From the NCBI GenBank assembly GCA_945865485.1, contig CAMBEC010000008.1, positions 19,816 to 83,815 of the forward strand: a stretch of DNA of 64,000 bases. The letters run 5' to 3'. Under the pieces are notes generated by a model. That model did not search any database. It saw nothing but the letters and a program-made list of their open reading frames with translations, and was not told the DNA's origin. Numbering within the stretch: the first letter of the stretch is position 1; every line of letters begins with the position of its first letter. Positions 35,948 through 46,001 of the stretch are shown in pieces. Origin of the DNA: Rickettsia typhi. GTDB taxonomy: Bacteria > Pseudomonadota > Alphaproteobacteria > Rickettsiales > Rickettsiaceae. A program made the translations under genes and the position numbers.

Positions 35948-37540
35948 ATGTTTAGAGTAAATATTTGCAAATATTCGCCTTGGATTGTCCTAACAATTGC
36001 CCTGTATACTAGCGCATTTATATATTTATTTATAGAAAATTTTATCTTTTCATCAAGCCTTGATTTAACTTCAGTTAGGGAGATTGATGATTACGCTTTT
36101 CAAGCTTCTCTTAGGCGTTATCATGAAAATAGCAAATTTTTTGCTCTTCACGACTACGCTTATGGTTGGATCTTCTGGTTTCCGCTTGTTTGTATAACTT
36201 ACCCTTTTTATTTTCTTAGTATTTATTTTGGTATTGATACTCCATTAGTAGTTATTCCAAGGCAAATGTCACTTTTTTTTACAATCGGTACAGCATTTAT
36301 TTTATATAAAATAGCTTCGCTATATACTAAAGATAATTTTACAAAATCAATTATCCTACTATTATATCTTTCCTTTCCTGCAACAGGGTATTTTTCCCTT
36401 AGGTTTGGAACTGTTGCTCAGACAATGTTCTTGAGCTCCTTGGCTTATTATCTAGTAGCAAAAAAAGAATTTTTAACTCAAAAAGATCTTTGTACAATTG
36501 CTGTGGCAGTAGCTGCTGCTGCAGCTACTAAATTAAGTGCTCTGCTTATTACTCCACTTATAACTCTCGTTATTTTAGATCGACTTTCTTGGAAAATTAA
36601 AGAAAATCTTGCGCCTCTTGTAAAATCATTCTTTGTGTTTTTATTTTCTCTTGCTGCTTTGTCCCAAATACCTCCTAAAGCGGTAATTGCCCAAATCAAA
36701 ACAACACAGACTAGTTATGGTGATCAGAAAGTTTATGATTCTTTTTTAAATGGAGTGGTTTCTCCAAATCTTTATATGGGCATTTTCCTACTCACGTTAC
36801 TATTTCTTGTATGCAAAACCATAATTGCTCTAAGAAATGATAGGAATTTTTACAAAAGAGACTATTTATATGTTTGCCTAGCCCTTGTTATTTCGATTAC
36901 TTACTTACTTTTGAGTATAAAGATGGGGACAATGTATATAACTATTTATTTTACAGTTATATCATTTTTGTTACCTTTGGGGATTCTTGCATTAGAGTAT
37001 ATTAGTAATATCTATTTGCGTTACGTGGTTGGTTCCTCTTTTTTAGTTCTTTCCTTGTTTCTAAATGTTCATTCAATATTTTCAACAGAATTAAATCATC
37101 TGTCTTGGAATACATATTATGTTAAGGCAGATGACCCTGCTATTATTAGAGACTTATCTATTAGAGAAGTGTTAAAGACAAAATTAAAAAACCCGGAAGA
37201 ATATACAGATAAATTGAAGATATTGAAGGACTATCAAGTTCCATCACCATACGGTATTTTTAGTAAAAATATATTCGAAGTAAATATATTTGATAATGTA
37301 AACCTGGCTCCTACGGTAGAATATGACCTTATTGGTTTGTATAAGAAAGGAGTAGCTTTTTTAACTGACTCAGAATTTAAGGATTTAATAAATAATGTTG
37401 ATTCCAAGATAGCGCTGCAATACAAAGATCATCGCAAGGCAGTAAACAATCTTTTACTTAAGAAGCAATTTAATAATGTGTATTATGAAGTGCTTCTAGA
37501 AGACGAAGATTATGTTTATTATATTCCTACTTCCCATTAA
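35948..37540 (+). CDS. Membrane glycosyltransferase of the GT39/ArnT-like (GT-C) type
   Basis: A 530-residue protein with about ten to twelve membrane helices over residues 12 to about 390 and a soluble C-terminal part of about 140 residues. Between helix one and two is the acidic loop SVREIDDYAFQ, as in GT-C enzymes where an acidic pair takes part in catalysis, and the donor is then a lipid-linked sugar. Divergence from the sugar operon suggests it transfers the same sugar. The precise family cannot be fixed from sequence alone. Confidence 0.7.
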   Translation: MFRVNICKYSPWIVLTIALYTSAFIYLFIENFIFSSSLDLTSVREIDDYAFQASLRRYHENSKFFALHDYAYGWIFWFPLVCITYPFYFLSIYFGIDTPLVVIPRQMSLFFTIGTAFILYKIASLYTKDNFTKSIILLLYLSFPATGYFSLRFGTVAQTMFLSSLAYYLVAKKEFLTQKDLCTIAVAVAAAAATKLSALLITPLITLVILDRLSWKIKENLAPLVKSFFVFLFSLAALSQIPPKAVIAQIKTTQTSYGDQKVYDSFLNGVVSPNLYMGIFLLTLLFLVCKTIIALRNDRNFYKRDYLYVCLALVISITYLLLSIKMGTMYITIYFTVISFLLPLGILALEYISNIYLRYVVGSSFLVLSLFLNVHSIFSTELNHLSWNTYYVKADDPAIIRDLSIREVLKTKLKNPEEYTDKLKILKDYQVPSPYGIFSKNIFEVNIFDNVNLAPTVEYDLIGLYKKGVAFLTDSEFKDLINNVDSKIALQYKDHRKAVNNLLLKKQFNNVYYEVLLEDEDYVYYIPTSH

Positions 37541-37685
37541 AACGATTCCTGCAATTAGTGACGCCATCTCATCATAGATATTTATTTTTTAAAAAATTAA
37601 CGATGATTTAATGTTAATTAGTTAATCTTAAATTAAGGAGTATGTAAATATTTCCTTGTGGGTAACCTAAAATGAGAGGTCTATT

Positions 37686-37940
37686 ATGAGTCTACATAGA
37701 TTTAATATAACTAAGCCTAGAGATGGTTTAGAAGACAAATCAGTAAAAGAAAAAATGGAAGTAAAGCAAGAATATCATGATCAAAAAAAGCATAATGTTT
37801 TTAAAGCTATTTTTGAGGAAGCCAATTCTTTTTGGCAGGGTGATAGTTTTTCTGGTAAAACAGAGTTGCTAGGACAATTTCTAGAACCTAATTTGGCTCA
37901 CTTAGTCGATGGATTTGCTGGCGGCTTTGACTTTAGCTAG
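37686..37940 (+). CDS. Small protein of unknown function
   Basis: An 84-residue, mainly charged protein with no membrane segment. It has a strong ribosome-binding site (GAGAGG, 6 bases before the ATG) and its own terminator, which support a real gene. The N-terminal half is lysine- and glutamate-rich, and the second half contains FEEANSFWQGDSFSGKTE and a glycine-rich end. I recognise no family. Confidence 0.6.
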   Translation: MSLHRFNITKPRDGLEDKSVKEKMEVKQEYHDQKKHNVFKAIFEEANSFWQGDSFSGKTELLGQFLEPNLAHLVDGFAGGFDFS

Positions 37941-37947
37941 TTTTACA

Positions 37948-37982
37948 GTAACCTTCATCAGTAAGTTTTAGGTGAAGGTTAC
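37948..37982. terminator. Bidirectional terminator between the 84-residue gene and trpS
   Basis: GTAACCTTCA (37948-37957) and TGAAGGTTAC (37973-37982) form a 10-bp perfect stem with a 15-base loop. It sits 8 bases after the plus-strand stop and overlaps the stop codon of the converging trpS gene. Confidence 0.7.
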
Positions 37983-38968
37983 AATAATCCAAACTGTTTA
38001 AGTATATTGGTGCAGGTTAGAGAAGCTGTTTTTCGGGCTTTTTCTGCTCCATTTTTTAACGAATTATGTATATATTCTTTATCCTTAATTATCCTAGAAT
38101 ACTCAATATTTATTGGCTTTAAATGAGTGATGATAAGTTCAGCCAAGTCTGATTTAAAATCAGAAAAACCTTTGTTTTGATAGTTAGTTAATATAATTTC
38201 AACACCAGAGCCAGACAAAGCAGCAAATATATTAATTAAATTAGCAACTTCTGGCCTGTGTTCTTGATCATAAGTTATTTTTTCAATACTATCGGTTTTT
38301 GATTTTCTGATTTTTGTCAAAATAGTTTCGGCACTATCGGTCATATTTATTCTTGAAGCATCGCTTGGGTCAGATTTACTCATTTTTTTAGTGCCATCTT
38401 TCAGGCTCATAACCCTTGTTGCAACGCCTTGCATAAGAGGTTCTGGAGCTTTAAATATTTCTTTTTGAAATTTACGATTAATCACTCCGGCAATGTCTCT
38501 GGTAAGTTCAAGGTGTTGTTTTTGATCGTCGCCAACAGGAACAACGTCTGCATTATATAGTAAGATATCTGCTGCCATGAGAACTGGGTAGGTGAATAGT
38601 CCAGTGTTGGCATTATCTTGTTTACTACCCGCCTTATCCTTAAATTGTGTCATCCTTTTAAGCCACCCAATTGGTGTTACGCAGTTTAAGATCCATGCAA
38701 GTTCACAATGTTCTTTAACAGAAGATTGCAAGAATAACGCAGATTTATTTGGGTCAAGTCCGCAAGCAAGATAAGTAGCTGCAGAATTCAAAACATTTTG
38801 TCTTAATTCAGTTGGGTCTTGATCCATTGTAATTGAATGCAAATCAGCAAGAAAAAAATAACATTCAAAATCTTTTTGCATATTTACCCAATTTTTAATT
38901 GAGCCTAGATAATTACCAAGGTGAAGTTTCCCAGTTGATTGTACTCCTGAAACGGCAATTTTTGTCAT
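37979..38968 (-). CDS. trpS: Tryptophan-tRNA ligase
   Basis: A 329-residue class I aminoacyl-tRNA synthetase that charges tRNA-Trp. The HIGH-like motif is TGKLHLGNYLGSIKNW (residues about 12-27) and the KMSKS motif is KMSKSDPSD (about 195-203). GLDPNKSALFLQS and MAADILLYNADVVPVGDDQKQHLELTRDIA are TrpRS-typical. Length is normal. Confidence 0.97.
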   Translation of the reverse strand: MTKIAVSGVQSTGKLHLGNYLGSIKNWVNMQKDFECYFFLADLHSITMDQDPTELRQNVLNSAATYLACGLDPNKSALFLQSSVKEHCELAWILNCVTPIGWLKRMTQFKDKAGSKQDNANTGLFTYPVLMAADILLYNADVVPVGDDQKQHLELTRDIAGVINRKFQKEIFKAPEPLMQGVATRVMSLKDGTKKMSKSDPSDASRINMTDSAETILTKIRKSKTDSIEKITYDQEHRPEVANLINIFAALSGSGVEIILTNYQNKGFSDFKSDLAELIITHLKPINIEYSRIIKDKEYIHNSLKNGAEKARKTASLTCTNILKQFGLL

Positions 38969-39082
38969 AATATCACCTGCGAAAATACTGCAAAAAACAA
39001 TTATCTGTTATCGAAGAAATTTATAGTTTTACCAATTTTAAAAATACTATATAGTCAGCCAATCAAACTTTTTAACATTCAT

Positions 39083-39829
39083 ATGTTTTGGCGATTTAGA
39101 GTACTTGCTTTTTATACAATAATTAGTGTGGTATTGATATTGTTTTTTATCCTATTTTGGATGCCTATGCAATTATCATCGATTTCTTATGCTTTGCGCT
39201 ATAGAGTGGCAGAGCTTTTTTCGTATATATTTATTTATCTACTTTGGTTGGTGTGTGGAATAAAATTTAAAGTAACTGGTAGGGAAAAACTTCCCATTGA
39301 TGGAAAACCTTACATAGCTTTGTCTAATCACCAATCTTTCTGGGAAAACTTCTTTATGCAGTTAATAATTCCCGAACATTCTTGGGTAATAAAAAAAGAA
39401 TTATTTGATATTCCGGTATTTGGTTTTGGGCTTAGAAGTGTGTCGCCAATAGCTGTTGATCGTAGTGATGGTCGCTCTGTTGTACAGATTTTAGAAGAGG
39501 GTAGTAAGAAAATTGAAGCTGGGTTATCTCTTGTTATATTTCCAGAAGGGGGAACGGTTAAAATAGACTCCAGTGTAAAATTTAAGCCTAGTGCAGCTAA
39601 ACTGGCTTTGAATACAAGAGTACCAATTGTCTTGATTGTTCATAATGCTGGGTTAGTTTGGCCTAAAGGGTTTTGGTTAAAAAGACCAGGAACCATTAAA
39701 GTAAAAGTTATAGAATGCTTAAGTGCCGAGCAACTTAGTACTTATAGTCCTGACGCGCGAGACTTAACTGATTATATACAAGAAAAAATTAATTCTGAGA
39801 AAAAAATGCTCGTTGACTTGGGAGTGTAA
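39083..39829 (+). CDS. plsC: 1-acyl-sn-glycerol-3-phosphate acyltransferase
   Basis: A 248-residue membrane-bound acyltransferase that makes phosphatidic acid. After an N-terminal membrane helix (about 5-27) come the PlsC motifs: SNHQSFWENFF (HX4E in place of HX4D, a variant also known in proteobacterial PlsC), SPIAVDRSDGRS, FPEGGTV and VPIVLIVHNAG. It is the only acyltransferase seen here and is expected at the inner membrane. Confidence 0.9.
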   Translation: MFWRFRVLAFYTIISVVLILFFILFWMPMQLSSISYALRYRVAELFSYIFIYLLWLVCGIKFKVTGREKLPIDGKPYIALSNHQSFWENFFMQLIIPEHSWVIKKELFDIPVFGFGLRSVSPIAVDRSDGRSVVQILEEGSKKIEAGLSLVIFPEGGTVKIDSSVKFKPSAAKLALNTRVPIVLIVHNAGLVWPKGFWLKRPGTIKVKVIECLSAEQLSTYSPDARDLTDYIQEKINSEKKMLVDLGV

Positions 39830-39867
39830 TCTATGGTTAAGGTATTGTTTCTTAAAATTTTTATCTC

Positions 39868-40194
39868 CTAAACAGTAAAGGAATTACCACATCCGCATTT
39901 AGCTGTAGCCTTTGGATTGTTGATTTGAAAGTAATGGCTGCCTAATTCTTGAATAAATTCTATTGTGCATCCTTCGAGAAACTCTTGAGAAACAGGGTCA
40001 ACTGCAACTTTTACACCGTTGTTTTCTAGTATAAAATCGTCGTTGTTAACAGAATCAACTAGTTGATAATTGTACATAAATCCTGAGCAACCGCCGCCAT
40101 CGACTGATACTCTTAACGCAACTTGTTTATTCTTATCTTTAGCTATAAGCTCAGCAATTCTGGCTACTGCGCTAGGAGTTATTTTTATTTCCAT
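39868..40194 (-). CDS. A-type iron-sulfur cluster carrier (IscA/ErpA family)
   Basis: A 108-residue carrier that passes iron-sulfur clusters to target enzymes such as SdhB and QueE nearby. The three conserved cysteines are present, in GGGCSGFMY (about 35-43) and CGCG near the C-terminus (KCGCGNSF). The ATG at 40194 gives the usual family length; an in-frame start 39 bases earlier would add an unrelated stretch. A decayed second copy lies at 2826-3153. Confidence 0.92.
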   Translation of the reverse strand: MEIKITPSAVARIAELIAKDKNKQVALRVSVDGGGCSGFMYNYQLVDSVNNDDFILENNGVKVAVDPVSQEFLEGCTIEFIQELGSHYFQINNPKATAKCGCGNSFTV

Positions 40195-40301
40195 AGCAAA
40201 TATAATGGGGCTTGGTATTTTAGAGTTATCCAAAAATTGGTTTGAAAAGATTTACATATAACAATATATTAGTTAGAGCTAAAATTTTCAAGAGATTTAA
40301 T

Positions 40302-41462
40302 ATGCTAAAAAGCTTCGCCTGTTTGCCAGAAAATTCAAGGGGAAGAGTACATCCAGAGAGACCAACTCCTTATAGAAATGAATTTGAAAGAGATAGAGAC
40401 CGGATAATTCATGCAAATGCTTTTAAAAGATTACAGTATAAAACTCAGGTTTTCGTGAATCATGAAGGAGATCATTATCGTAATCGTATGACTCATTCCG
40501 TAGAAGTTTCTACGATCGCAAGATCTTTGTCAAAGGCGCTTGGGTTATGTGAAGATTTGGCAGAGGGGGTCGCTCTTGCGCACGATCTTGGGCATACACC
40601 TTTTGGTCATGCTGGTGAGGATGCTTTAAATGCTTGTATGAAAGATTTTGGGGGGTTTTCCCATAACGCACATTCGTTCAAAATACTAACTTATTTAGAA
40701 CAAAAATATGCCGCTTATGACGGTCTAAATCTTACGTGGGAAGTGCTTGAAGGAATTGTAAAACATAATGGGCCAGTTGAAGAAAGTGAATCTTACGCAT
40801 ATATCTTTGAATATGATAGAAAGCACAAACTTGATCTATCTAAGCGTTCGTCAGCTGAGTCTCAGGTAGCTGCTCTATCAGATGATATAGCGTATATTTG
40901 TCATGATTTGGAAGATAGTATTAGAGCTGAAATAATTACATATAAAGATTTACAAGAAATTCAATTTGTTGATCGGTATATTCATGAGGTAAAGGAAACA
41001 TATCCTGATATCAGTGATGACCGATTAATATATGAAGTTGGTAGGAAGCTTACACATCACTTGATTGAGAGTCTGCTTTTTCAAACTCGTGCGAATATTG
41101 CAAAGTACAAAATTAAAACCGAATTAGATATTCGTGACCTTGATTGCCAACTTGTTGAATTTACTGATTCAACCTTTAATGAAGTAAAACTAATTAAAGA
41201 CTTTTTGATGAAAAAAGTGTATAAGCACCATCGAGTAGCATCGGTAACTCTTCAAAGTCAGAATGTAGTTAGAGATTTATTTAAGCTATATGTTGAAAAT
41301 ATTGAGCTACTTCCATTTGGATGGAGAACGATGATTAATGAAAATAAGATAGAATCTAAAATGTCGATTATTGCAGACTATATAGCTGGTATGACAGACC
41401 GTTTTGCCATCAAGCAGTATCAGTCGTTTTACAATTTAAATTTTGCAAGTACAGGTTTATGA
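40302..41462 (+). CDS. dgt: Deoxyguanosinetriphosphate triphosphohydrolase-like protein
   Basis: A 386-residue HD-domain enzyme of the dGTPase type, which cuts dNTPs to nucleoside and triphosphate. The HD motifs are [10 protein letters not shown] (first His), [17 protein letters not shown] (HD and further His) and [15 protein letters not shown] (late Asp). [34 protein letters not shown] precedes them in a conserved start block. The ATG at 40302 fits the family; a longer frame begins at 40242. The stop overlaps argS by 4 bases. Confidence 0.92.
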   Translation: MLKSFACLPENSRGRVHPERPTPYRNEFERDRDRIIHANAFKRLQYKTQVFVNHEGDHYRNRMTHSVEVSTIARSLSKALGLCEDLAEGVALAHDLGHTPFGHAGEDALNACMKDFGGFSHNAHSFKILTYLEQKYAAYDGLNLTWEVLEGIVKHNGPVEESESYAYIFEYDRKHKLDLSKRSSAESQVAALSDDIAYICHDLEDSIRAEIITYKDLQEIQFVDRYIHEVKETYPDISDDRLIYEVGRKLTHHLIESLLFQTRANIAKYKIKTELDIRDLDCQLVEFTDSTFNEVKLIKDFLMKKVYKHHRVASVTLQSQNVVRDLFKLYVENIELLPFGWRTMINENKIESKMSIIADYIAGMTDRFAIKQYQSFYNLNFASTGL

Positions 41463-43192
41463 ATATTTTTAAAGACTTATGGACAGACCTAAAAAATATA
41501 GGTTACGAGCTTTGTCAAGATGATGATATATGGGATCAGGCTAATCTGGAGATTCCGAAAGATCCGCTAAACGGTGACATTTCAACTAACCTTGCAATGA
41601 TTATTGCAGCAAAAGATGGTAGTAACCCTAGAGAAGTTTCGCTAAAATTCAAAGAACGTCTAGCTGAGATTCCTTATATAGCTCACATAGAAGTTGCTGG
41701 ACCAGGTTTTATTAATTTCACAATAAAAGCTGAGAAATGGCATGAATGTATAAGAAGTATACTAAATGATGACAAAGACTTTTGGGAAGTTGATGTTGGC
41801 AGGGGGGAAAAGGTAAATGTAGAGTATGTTTCGGCAAATCCAACGGGGCCAATGCATATTGGGCACGCGCGGGGAGCGGTATATGGAGACGCTCTTGCTA
41901 ATGTTTTGAGTCTGTGTGGATATGACGTTACCAAAGAATATTACATAAATGATGCTGGTACTCAGATTGATACTTTGTTAGATAGTGTATTTTTACGTTA
42001 CAAGGAAGCTTTGAGTGGTGAAGTTGTAGTAATACCAGAAGGGTTATATCCAGGAGATTATTTAAAGGATGTGGGGCAAAAAATAGCTGCTGAATTTGGC
42101 CAGGCGCTAATTAATATGAATACACGCGAAATGCGTCAAAAAATTAAGAATATAGTAGTAAATGAAATGCTCGCTTTGATTAAAGCCGATTTAAGAGATC
42201 TTGGGGTGCACCATGACGTATTCTTTTCAGAGCAGTCGCTACATGATAGTAACAAAATAAATGATGCAGTAAAAATATTAGAGGAAAAAGGCCTAATATA
42301 CAAAGGTGTGCTGCCCCCGCCAAAGGGTAAGATTGATGAAAATTGGGAAGAAAAAGAGCAGCTTTTATTCAAATCTTCTGAATATGGAGATGACCAAGAT
42401 AGGCCAGTACAAAAAAATGATGGCACATGGTCATATCTAGCAGCGGATTTTGCTTATGCTAAAGATAAAATTGATCGAGGATTCGATACATTGGTTTACA
42501 TTTTAGGAGCTGACCATAGCGGCTACGTTAAGAGAATTCAAGCCGTAATCAATGCTCTTGGTGAAGGTAAAATTAGAAGTGATGTTAGAATAAGTCAGCT
42601 TGTGAATTTTGTTAAAGACGGAGAGCCTATCAAAATGTCAAAGCGCAGTGGTAATTTTATGACTGTGAGTGATGTAACAAATGAAGTGAGCAAAGATATT
42701 ATCAGATTTATTATGCTTACAAGACGGAACGATATGACCTTAGATTTTGATTTTAGCAAAGTTAAGGAGCAATCGAAAGATAATCCGGTATTTTATGTTC
42801 AGTATGCGCATGTTCGCACAAAATCTATTATTGCAAAGGCGATAGAAACTATTCCTGAGGCTTATAAAAAGTTTGCTGCTTCTGAATTCGACTTATCTTT
42901 GTTATCGACTGAAGAAGAAATACAATTGATAAAGTTACTGGCTTCTTGGCCCAAGGTGCTAGCTTTATCGGCGAAATCATGCGAGCCGCAAAGAATTGCT
43001 TATTATCTAATAGATGTAGCCTCAAGGTTTCATTCAATTTGGAACCTAGGAAAAGAAAACAATGATTACAGGTTCAATATTGAAGACGACATAGACTTGA
43101 CTGCAGCAAGATTAGCTCTTGCAGAGAGTATAAGAAAAGTTATAGCTGGAGGTTTTAGCGTTATTGGGGTCAAACCACTAGACAAGATGTAA
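41459..43192 (+). CDS. argS: Arginine-tRNA ligase
   Basis: A 577-residue class I synthetase that charges tRNA-Arg. The N-terminal Add-1 domain is followed by the HIGH motif in [19 protein letters not shown] (about residues 125-143), the late KMSKRSGNF motif (about 389-397) and the C-terminal DALR anticodon-binding domain ([11 protein letters not shown]). A tRNA-Arg(TCT) lies at 1773. Translationally coupled to dgt by an ATGA overlap. Confidence 0.97.
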   Translation: MNIFKDLWTDLKNIGYELCQDDDIWDQANLEIPKDPLNGDISTNLAMIIAAKDGSNPREVSLKFKERLAEIPYIAHIEVAGPGFINFTIKAEKWHECIRSILNDDKDFWEVDVGRGEKVNVEYVSANPTGPMHIGHARGAVYGDALANVLSLCGYDVTKEYYINDAGTQIDTLLDSVFLRYKEALSGEVVVIPEGLYPGDYLKDVGQKIAAEFGQALINMNTREMRQKIKNIVVNEMLALIKADLRDLGVHHDVFFSEQSLHDSNKINDAVKILEEKGLIYKGVLPPPKGKIDENWEEKEQLLFKSSEYGDDQDRPVQKNDGTWSYLAADFAYAKDKIDRGFDTLVYILGADHSGYVKRIQAVINALGEGKIRSDVRISQLVNFVKDGEPIKMSKRSGNFMTVSDVTNEVSKDIIRFIMLTRRNDMTLDFDFSKVKEQSKDNPVFYVQYAHVRTKSIIAKAIETIPEAYKKFAASEFDLSLLSTEEEIQLIKLLASWPKVLALSAKSCEPQRIAYYLIDVASRFHSIWNLGKENNDYRFNIEDDIDLTAARLALAESIRKVIAGGFSVIGVKPLDKM

Positions 43193-43306
43193 CTCTGAGT
43201 TTCGCAATTAAACGCGCGTTTGCAAGTTTGGTATATGAGTGCAATTAAGTTGTAAGGAAAAAGGCGGTATCCTGAACGAAAGTCTGTCATCCTGGAACAA
43301 AATACC

Positions 43307-43481
43307 GTCATCCTGAACTTGATTCAGGATCTTATGCAACGAAAGAAGATGCCGGATCGAGTCCGGCATGACAACAATGTTTTTTATACAGGGCAGTTAT
43401 CCTGACAAAATACTGTCAATTCTGAACTTGATTTAGGATCTTATGCAACGAAAGAAGATGTCGGATCTAGTTCAGCACGAC
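43307..43481. repeat. Tandem pair of palindromic repeat units
   Basis: Units at 43307-43372 and 43415-43481 share the layout GTCA, CTGAACTTGATT, AGGATCTTATGCAACGAAAG and an end reading GGCATGAC or GCACGAC. The second copy carries scattered substitutions. They lie 109 bases apart, between argS and the SPOR gene, so a local duplication with decay is likely. Confidence 0.75.
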
Positions 43482-43529
43482 TTACGGCGGGACTGAATTG
43501 CAATAAAACTAGCGTTGATAAAATTTAAT

Positions 43530-44306
43530 ATGAATCAAAAAAGCTTATTTTTTAGAATAACAATGATTCTGGTTATTTCTTTGATCGGACTATTTTTTTA
43601 TTTCAAAATACAAAATTCACGAGAAATCATAACTTTATCTCCTGAGGCGGGCGAAATAAAGAAGAAGCCGGATGATCCTGGGGGTATAGTAATTCCTAAT
43701 TCGGACAGCCTGGTATATGAAAAACTCCAAAAAGGTGCAAAAAAAAATAGAAAAATTAATATTTTGCCTGAACCAGAGGATCCGATTGATTTTGGTCAAA
43801 AAGTTGAAGAAAATCCAGTTGTATATCTCGACTCAATAGATGAAATATTGGCAAATATCGACTATTACGACGAGGTAGCAGATAATAATTTGTCTGTAAC
43901 AGAAGAGCTTGTTATGCCTAATGCTATTAAATCTTCCATGGTTGTGGAGCCTGAAGAAGAGAAGCAAAAAATAGAAATTCCAGGAACAGGATTAAATATA
44001 ATAAAAACTTCGGATAATAGATTTAGAGTTACAGAAGTAAACATTGTTAGTGCTGAAGATGAAGGGTATAAGATACAACTAACTACTGCTTTTTCAGAAG
44101 GAGATGCAAAAAAACTTTGGCAAGAAATAACTAAGCGTCATGGTAAGGTGTTAAATGGCGCAAATCTTATCACAAAGAAAATCGACGGTAAGAATGAACG
44201 CATATTCTATCTGGTTATGGCTGGGGCATACCCTTCGCTCAATCATGCTAAATTAGTATGTAATCGTCTTGCGGCGCGTAGGCAAAATTGTATAGTTACA
44301 AAATAA
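43530..44306 (+). CDS. SPOR-domain membrane protein
   Basis: A 258-residue protein with one N-terminal membrane helix (about 9-27), a long acidic and proline-rich linker and a C-terminal SPOR-like domain (about 175-258: EGYKIQLTTAFSEGDAKKLWQEI ... GAYPSLNHAKLVCNRLAARRQNCIV). SPOR domains bind denuded peptidoglycan at division septa. The ATG at 43530 is preferred to a TTG at 43515. Its location just upstream of the flagellar genes may be coincidental. Confidence 0.85.
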   Translation: MNQKSLFFRITMILVISLIGLFFYFKIQNSREIITLSPEAGEIKKKPDDPGGIVIPNSDSLVYEKLQKGAKKNRKINILPEPEDPIDFGQKVEENPVVYLDSIDEILANIDYYDEVADNNLSVTEELVMPNAIKSSMVVEPEEEKQKIEIPGTGLNIIKTSDNRFRVTEVNIVSAEDEGYKIQLTTAFSEGDAKKLWQEITKRHGKVLNGANLITKKIDGKNERIFYLVMAGAYPSLNHAKLVCNRLAARRQNCIVTK

Positions 44307-44325
44307 AAATTATCTTTTGTAGAAT

Positions 44326-44342
44326 TTGGCACGCTTTATGCT
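44326..44342 (+). promoter_or_regulatory. Sigma-54 (RpoN) -24/-12 promoter of fliK-flgD
   Basis: TTGGCACGCTTTATGCT matches the sigma-54 consensus with GG at 44328-44329 and GC at 44340-44341, exactly 10 bases between. It lies 40 bases before the fliK ATG, which has AGGAA as ribosome-binding site. A second such site precedes fliD. Confidence 0.85.
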
Positions 44343-44381
44343 CCCGTAAGAGTAATATGTAATGAATTCGTAGGAAATATA

Positions 44382-45995
44382 ATGGCTACAGCCGTTTTAG
44401 AACAAGTAGCACTAGGTTCTAGTGAAGCAGATAGAGGAAAAAAACAATCTTTATCTACAACAAAAAATCACGGCGCAGGTGAATTTGCTGATTTGATAAA
44501 GGATAGGCCTAAATTAATCTATTCTTCGCCGGCAAAAGCTGAGAGTGCTCAAAAAACTGATAAGAATTTACAAAATAGACAGAAACTTTCTGAGAGTGAG
44601 CAGTTAAAAATAGTTGGTCTTAAGAGAAAGCTCGAAGAGCCAGATCAAGCTCTGGAATCTATGGTAGTAGCTACTATGATTAATCAACCGAGCCAAATTC
44701 CTTTAGCTCCTTTAGGTGACGAGAGCGAATTCGCTCTGCTTGGAGAAGATGATATATTGGGGCAAGAATTTGCTGTCCCTGTAATAAATATTATTACAAT
44801 TACAAAGGCTGAAGATGATTTATCAATGGTTGCCACAAAACCTGAGCTAGTTATATCAGAATCAATGGGAGCTGAAGTGGTTGTAGCTTCCTCCTTAGCT
44901 TCTAGTGACAATATTAAAGAAAATATAGTTGTTGCTGCTACAAACGACAAAGGTCAAGATAGTCTAGTTATTTCTGAGTTATCTGCTCAAGAGCAGTCTT
45001 TAATTCAAAGTCTGAAATCATTTAAGCTGCCTGAAGGGTTTAGCAATGATTTTGGATCGAATAAAAACCTTAATAGAGCTCAAGAAGCAAATTCAAATCA
45101 GTTTGTTTCAAATGAAAGATCGATCGCTCAAAATGGCGGAATATTATTAAAGTCAGCCGTTGTTGAAAGCTCCCAACCCATTAAAGATCCAATGATAGCT
45201 GTAAGCGAAGATGTATCGAATTTGATTGCTATAAGTTCAAATTTACTGTTGGCTGATGAAACTAGGCAAGGTCAATCGGTTCTTGCTAAAATGAACAAAA
45301 ATTTTGAATCAGAGTCTAAGATTAGTTCTATAATACAAGACGAATCAAAATTGAATCTTGAGACGCAAGATAATTTTTCTGGCTTAGAGCAAGATGCAGG
45401 TGAATCTAATGCAAAAAAATATAGCGTGCTTGATTCTTTTGGTGGTACGTTAGAAGTTAATAGTGAAGATTTATTTCAAGTTTCTTTTAGAGAAAATACG
45501 CTAAATTTAGGGACAAAAAATTTGCTGCCAAAGCCTGATATGCAAATATCTTTAGCTGTAAAAGAAGTCTTGAGTGTTTCCAGTAATGCAGGAAAAAAAG
45601 AAATAACAATTAATTTATTTCCAGAGGCATTAGGGCCTGTTAAAGTTGAAATACTTTCAGTGCTTGGCGAGAATGGTGCAAGAAAAATCGAAAGCATCAA
45701 GGTCATAGCTGAAAAAAGGGAGACTTTAGAAATTCTAGAGAAGTCTAGAATGGATCTAGAAAAAAATCTAAAAGAGGTTACAAATACAAAAGAAGAAGCT
45801 TCTCTCCAATTTGAAATGAATCATCAAGGTAAAGGATCTTCAGGAGCTTATTTTAACTCGACTGAGGAAAGAGACAACTGGATGAATAATTTTGTTGGAT
45901 TGGTCGCGGAGGAAGATTCAACCAGTGCGCTTATGGAATACGATGGACAAAGTTCAGGTTACATAACAGAAGATAGTATAAATATAAAGGTTTAA
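44382..45995 (+). CDS. fliK: FliK-like flagellar hook-length control protein
   Basis: A 537-residue, low-complexity protein rich in Glu, Ser, Lys and Gln over its first 380 residues. The C-terminal domain (about 395-480) has KKEITINLFPEALGPVKVEI and a following helix, the signature of the FliK C-terminal (Flg_hook) domain, which switches export substrate when the hook is full length. Low sequence conservation outside this domain is usual for FliK. flgD follows after 6 bases, so the two are cotranscribed from the sigma-54 promoter. Confidence 0.85.
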   Translation: MATAVLEQVALGSSEADRGKKQSLSTTKNHGAGEFADLIKDRPKLIYSSPAKAESAQKTDKNLQNRQKLSESEQLKIVGLKRKLEEPDQALESMVVATMINQPSQIPLAPLGDESEFALLGEDDILGQEFAVPVINIITITKAEDDLSMVATKPELVISESMGAEVVVASSLASSDNIKENIVVAATNDKGQDSLVISELSAQEQSLIQSLKSFKLPEGFSNDFGSNKNLNRAQEANSNQFVSNERSIAQNGGILLKSAVVESSQPIKDPMIAVSEDVSNLIAISSNLLLADETRQGQSVLAKMNKNFESESKISSIIQDESKLNLETQDNFSGLEQDAGESNAKKYSVLDSFGGTLEVNSEDLFQVSFRENTLNLGTKNLLPKPDMQISLAVKEVLSVSSNAGKKEITINLFPEALGPVKVEILSVLGENGARKIESIKVIAEKRETLEILEKSRMDLEKNLKEVTNTKEEASLQFEMNHQGKGSSGAYFNSTEERDNWMNNFVGLVAEEDSTSALMEYDGQSSGYITEDSINIKV

Positions 45996-46001
45996 AAAAC
46001 A

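Noticed and set aside
43240..43500. Possible CRISPR-like array between argS and the SPOR gene
   Set aside because: Only two degenerate units with unequal spacing are present; they belong to the palindromic repeat family.
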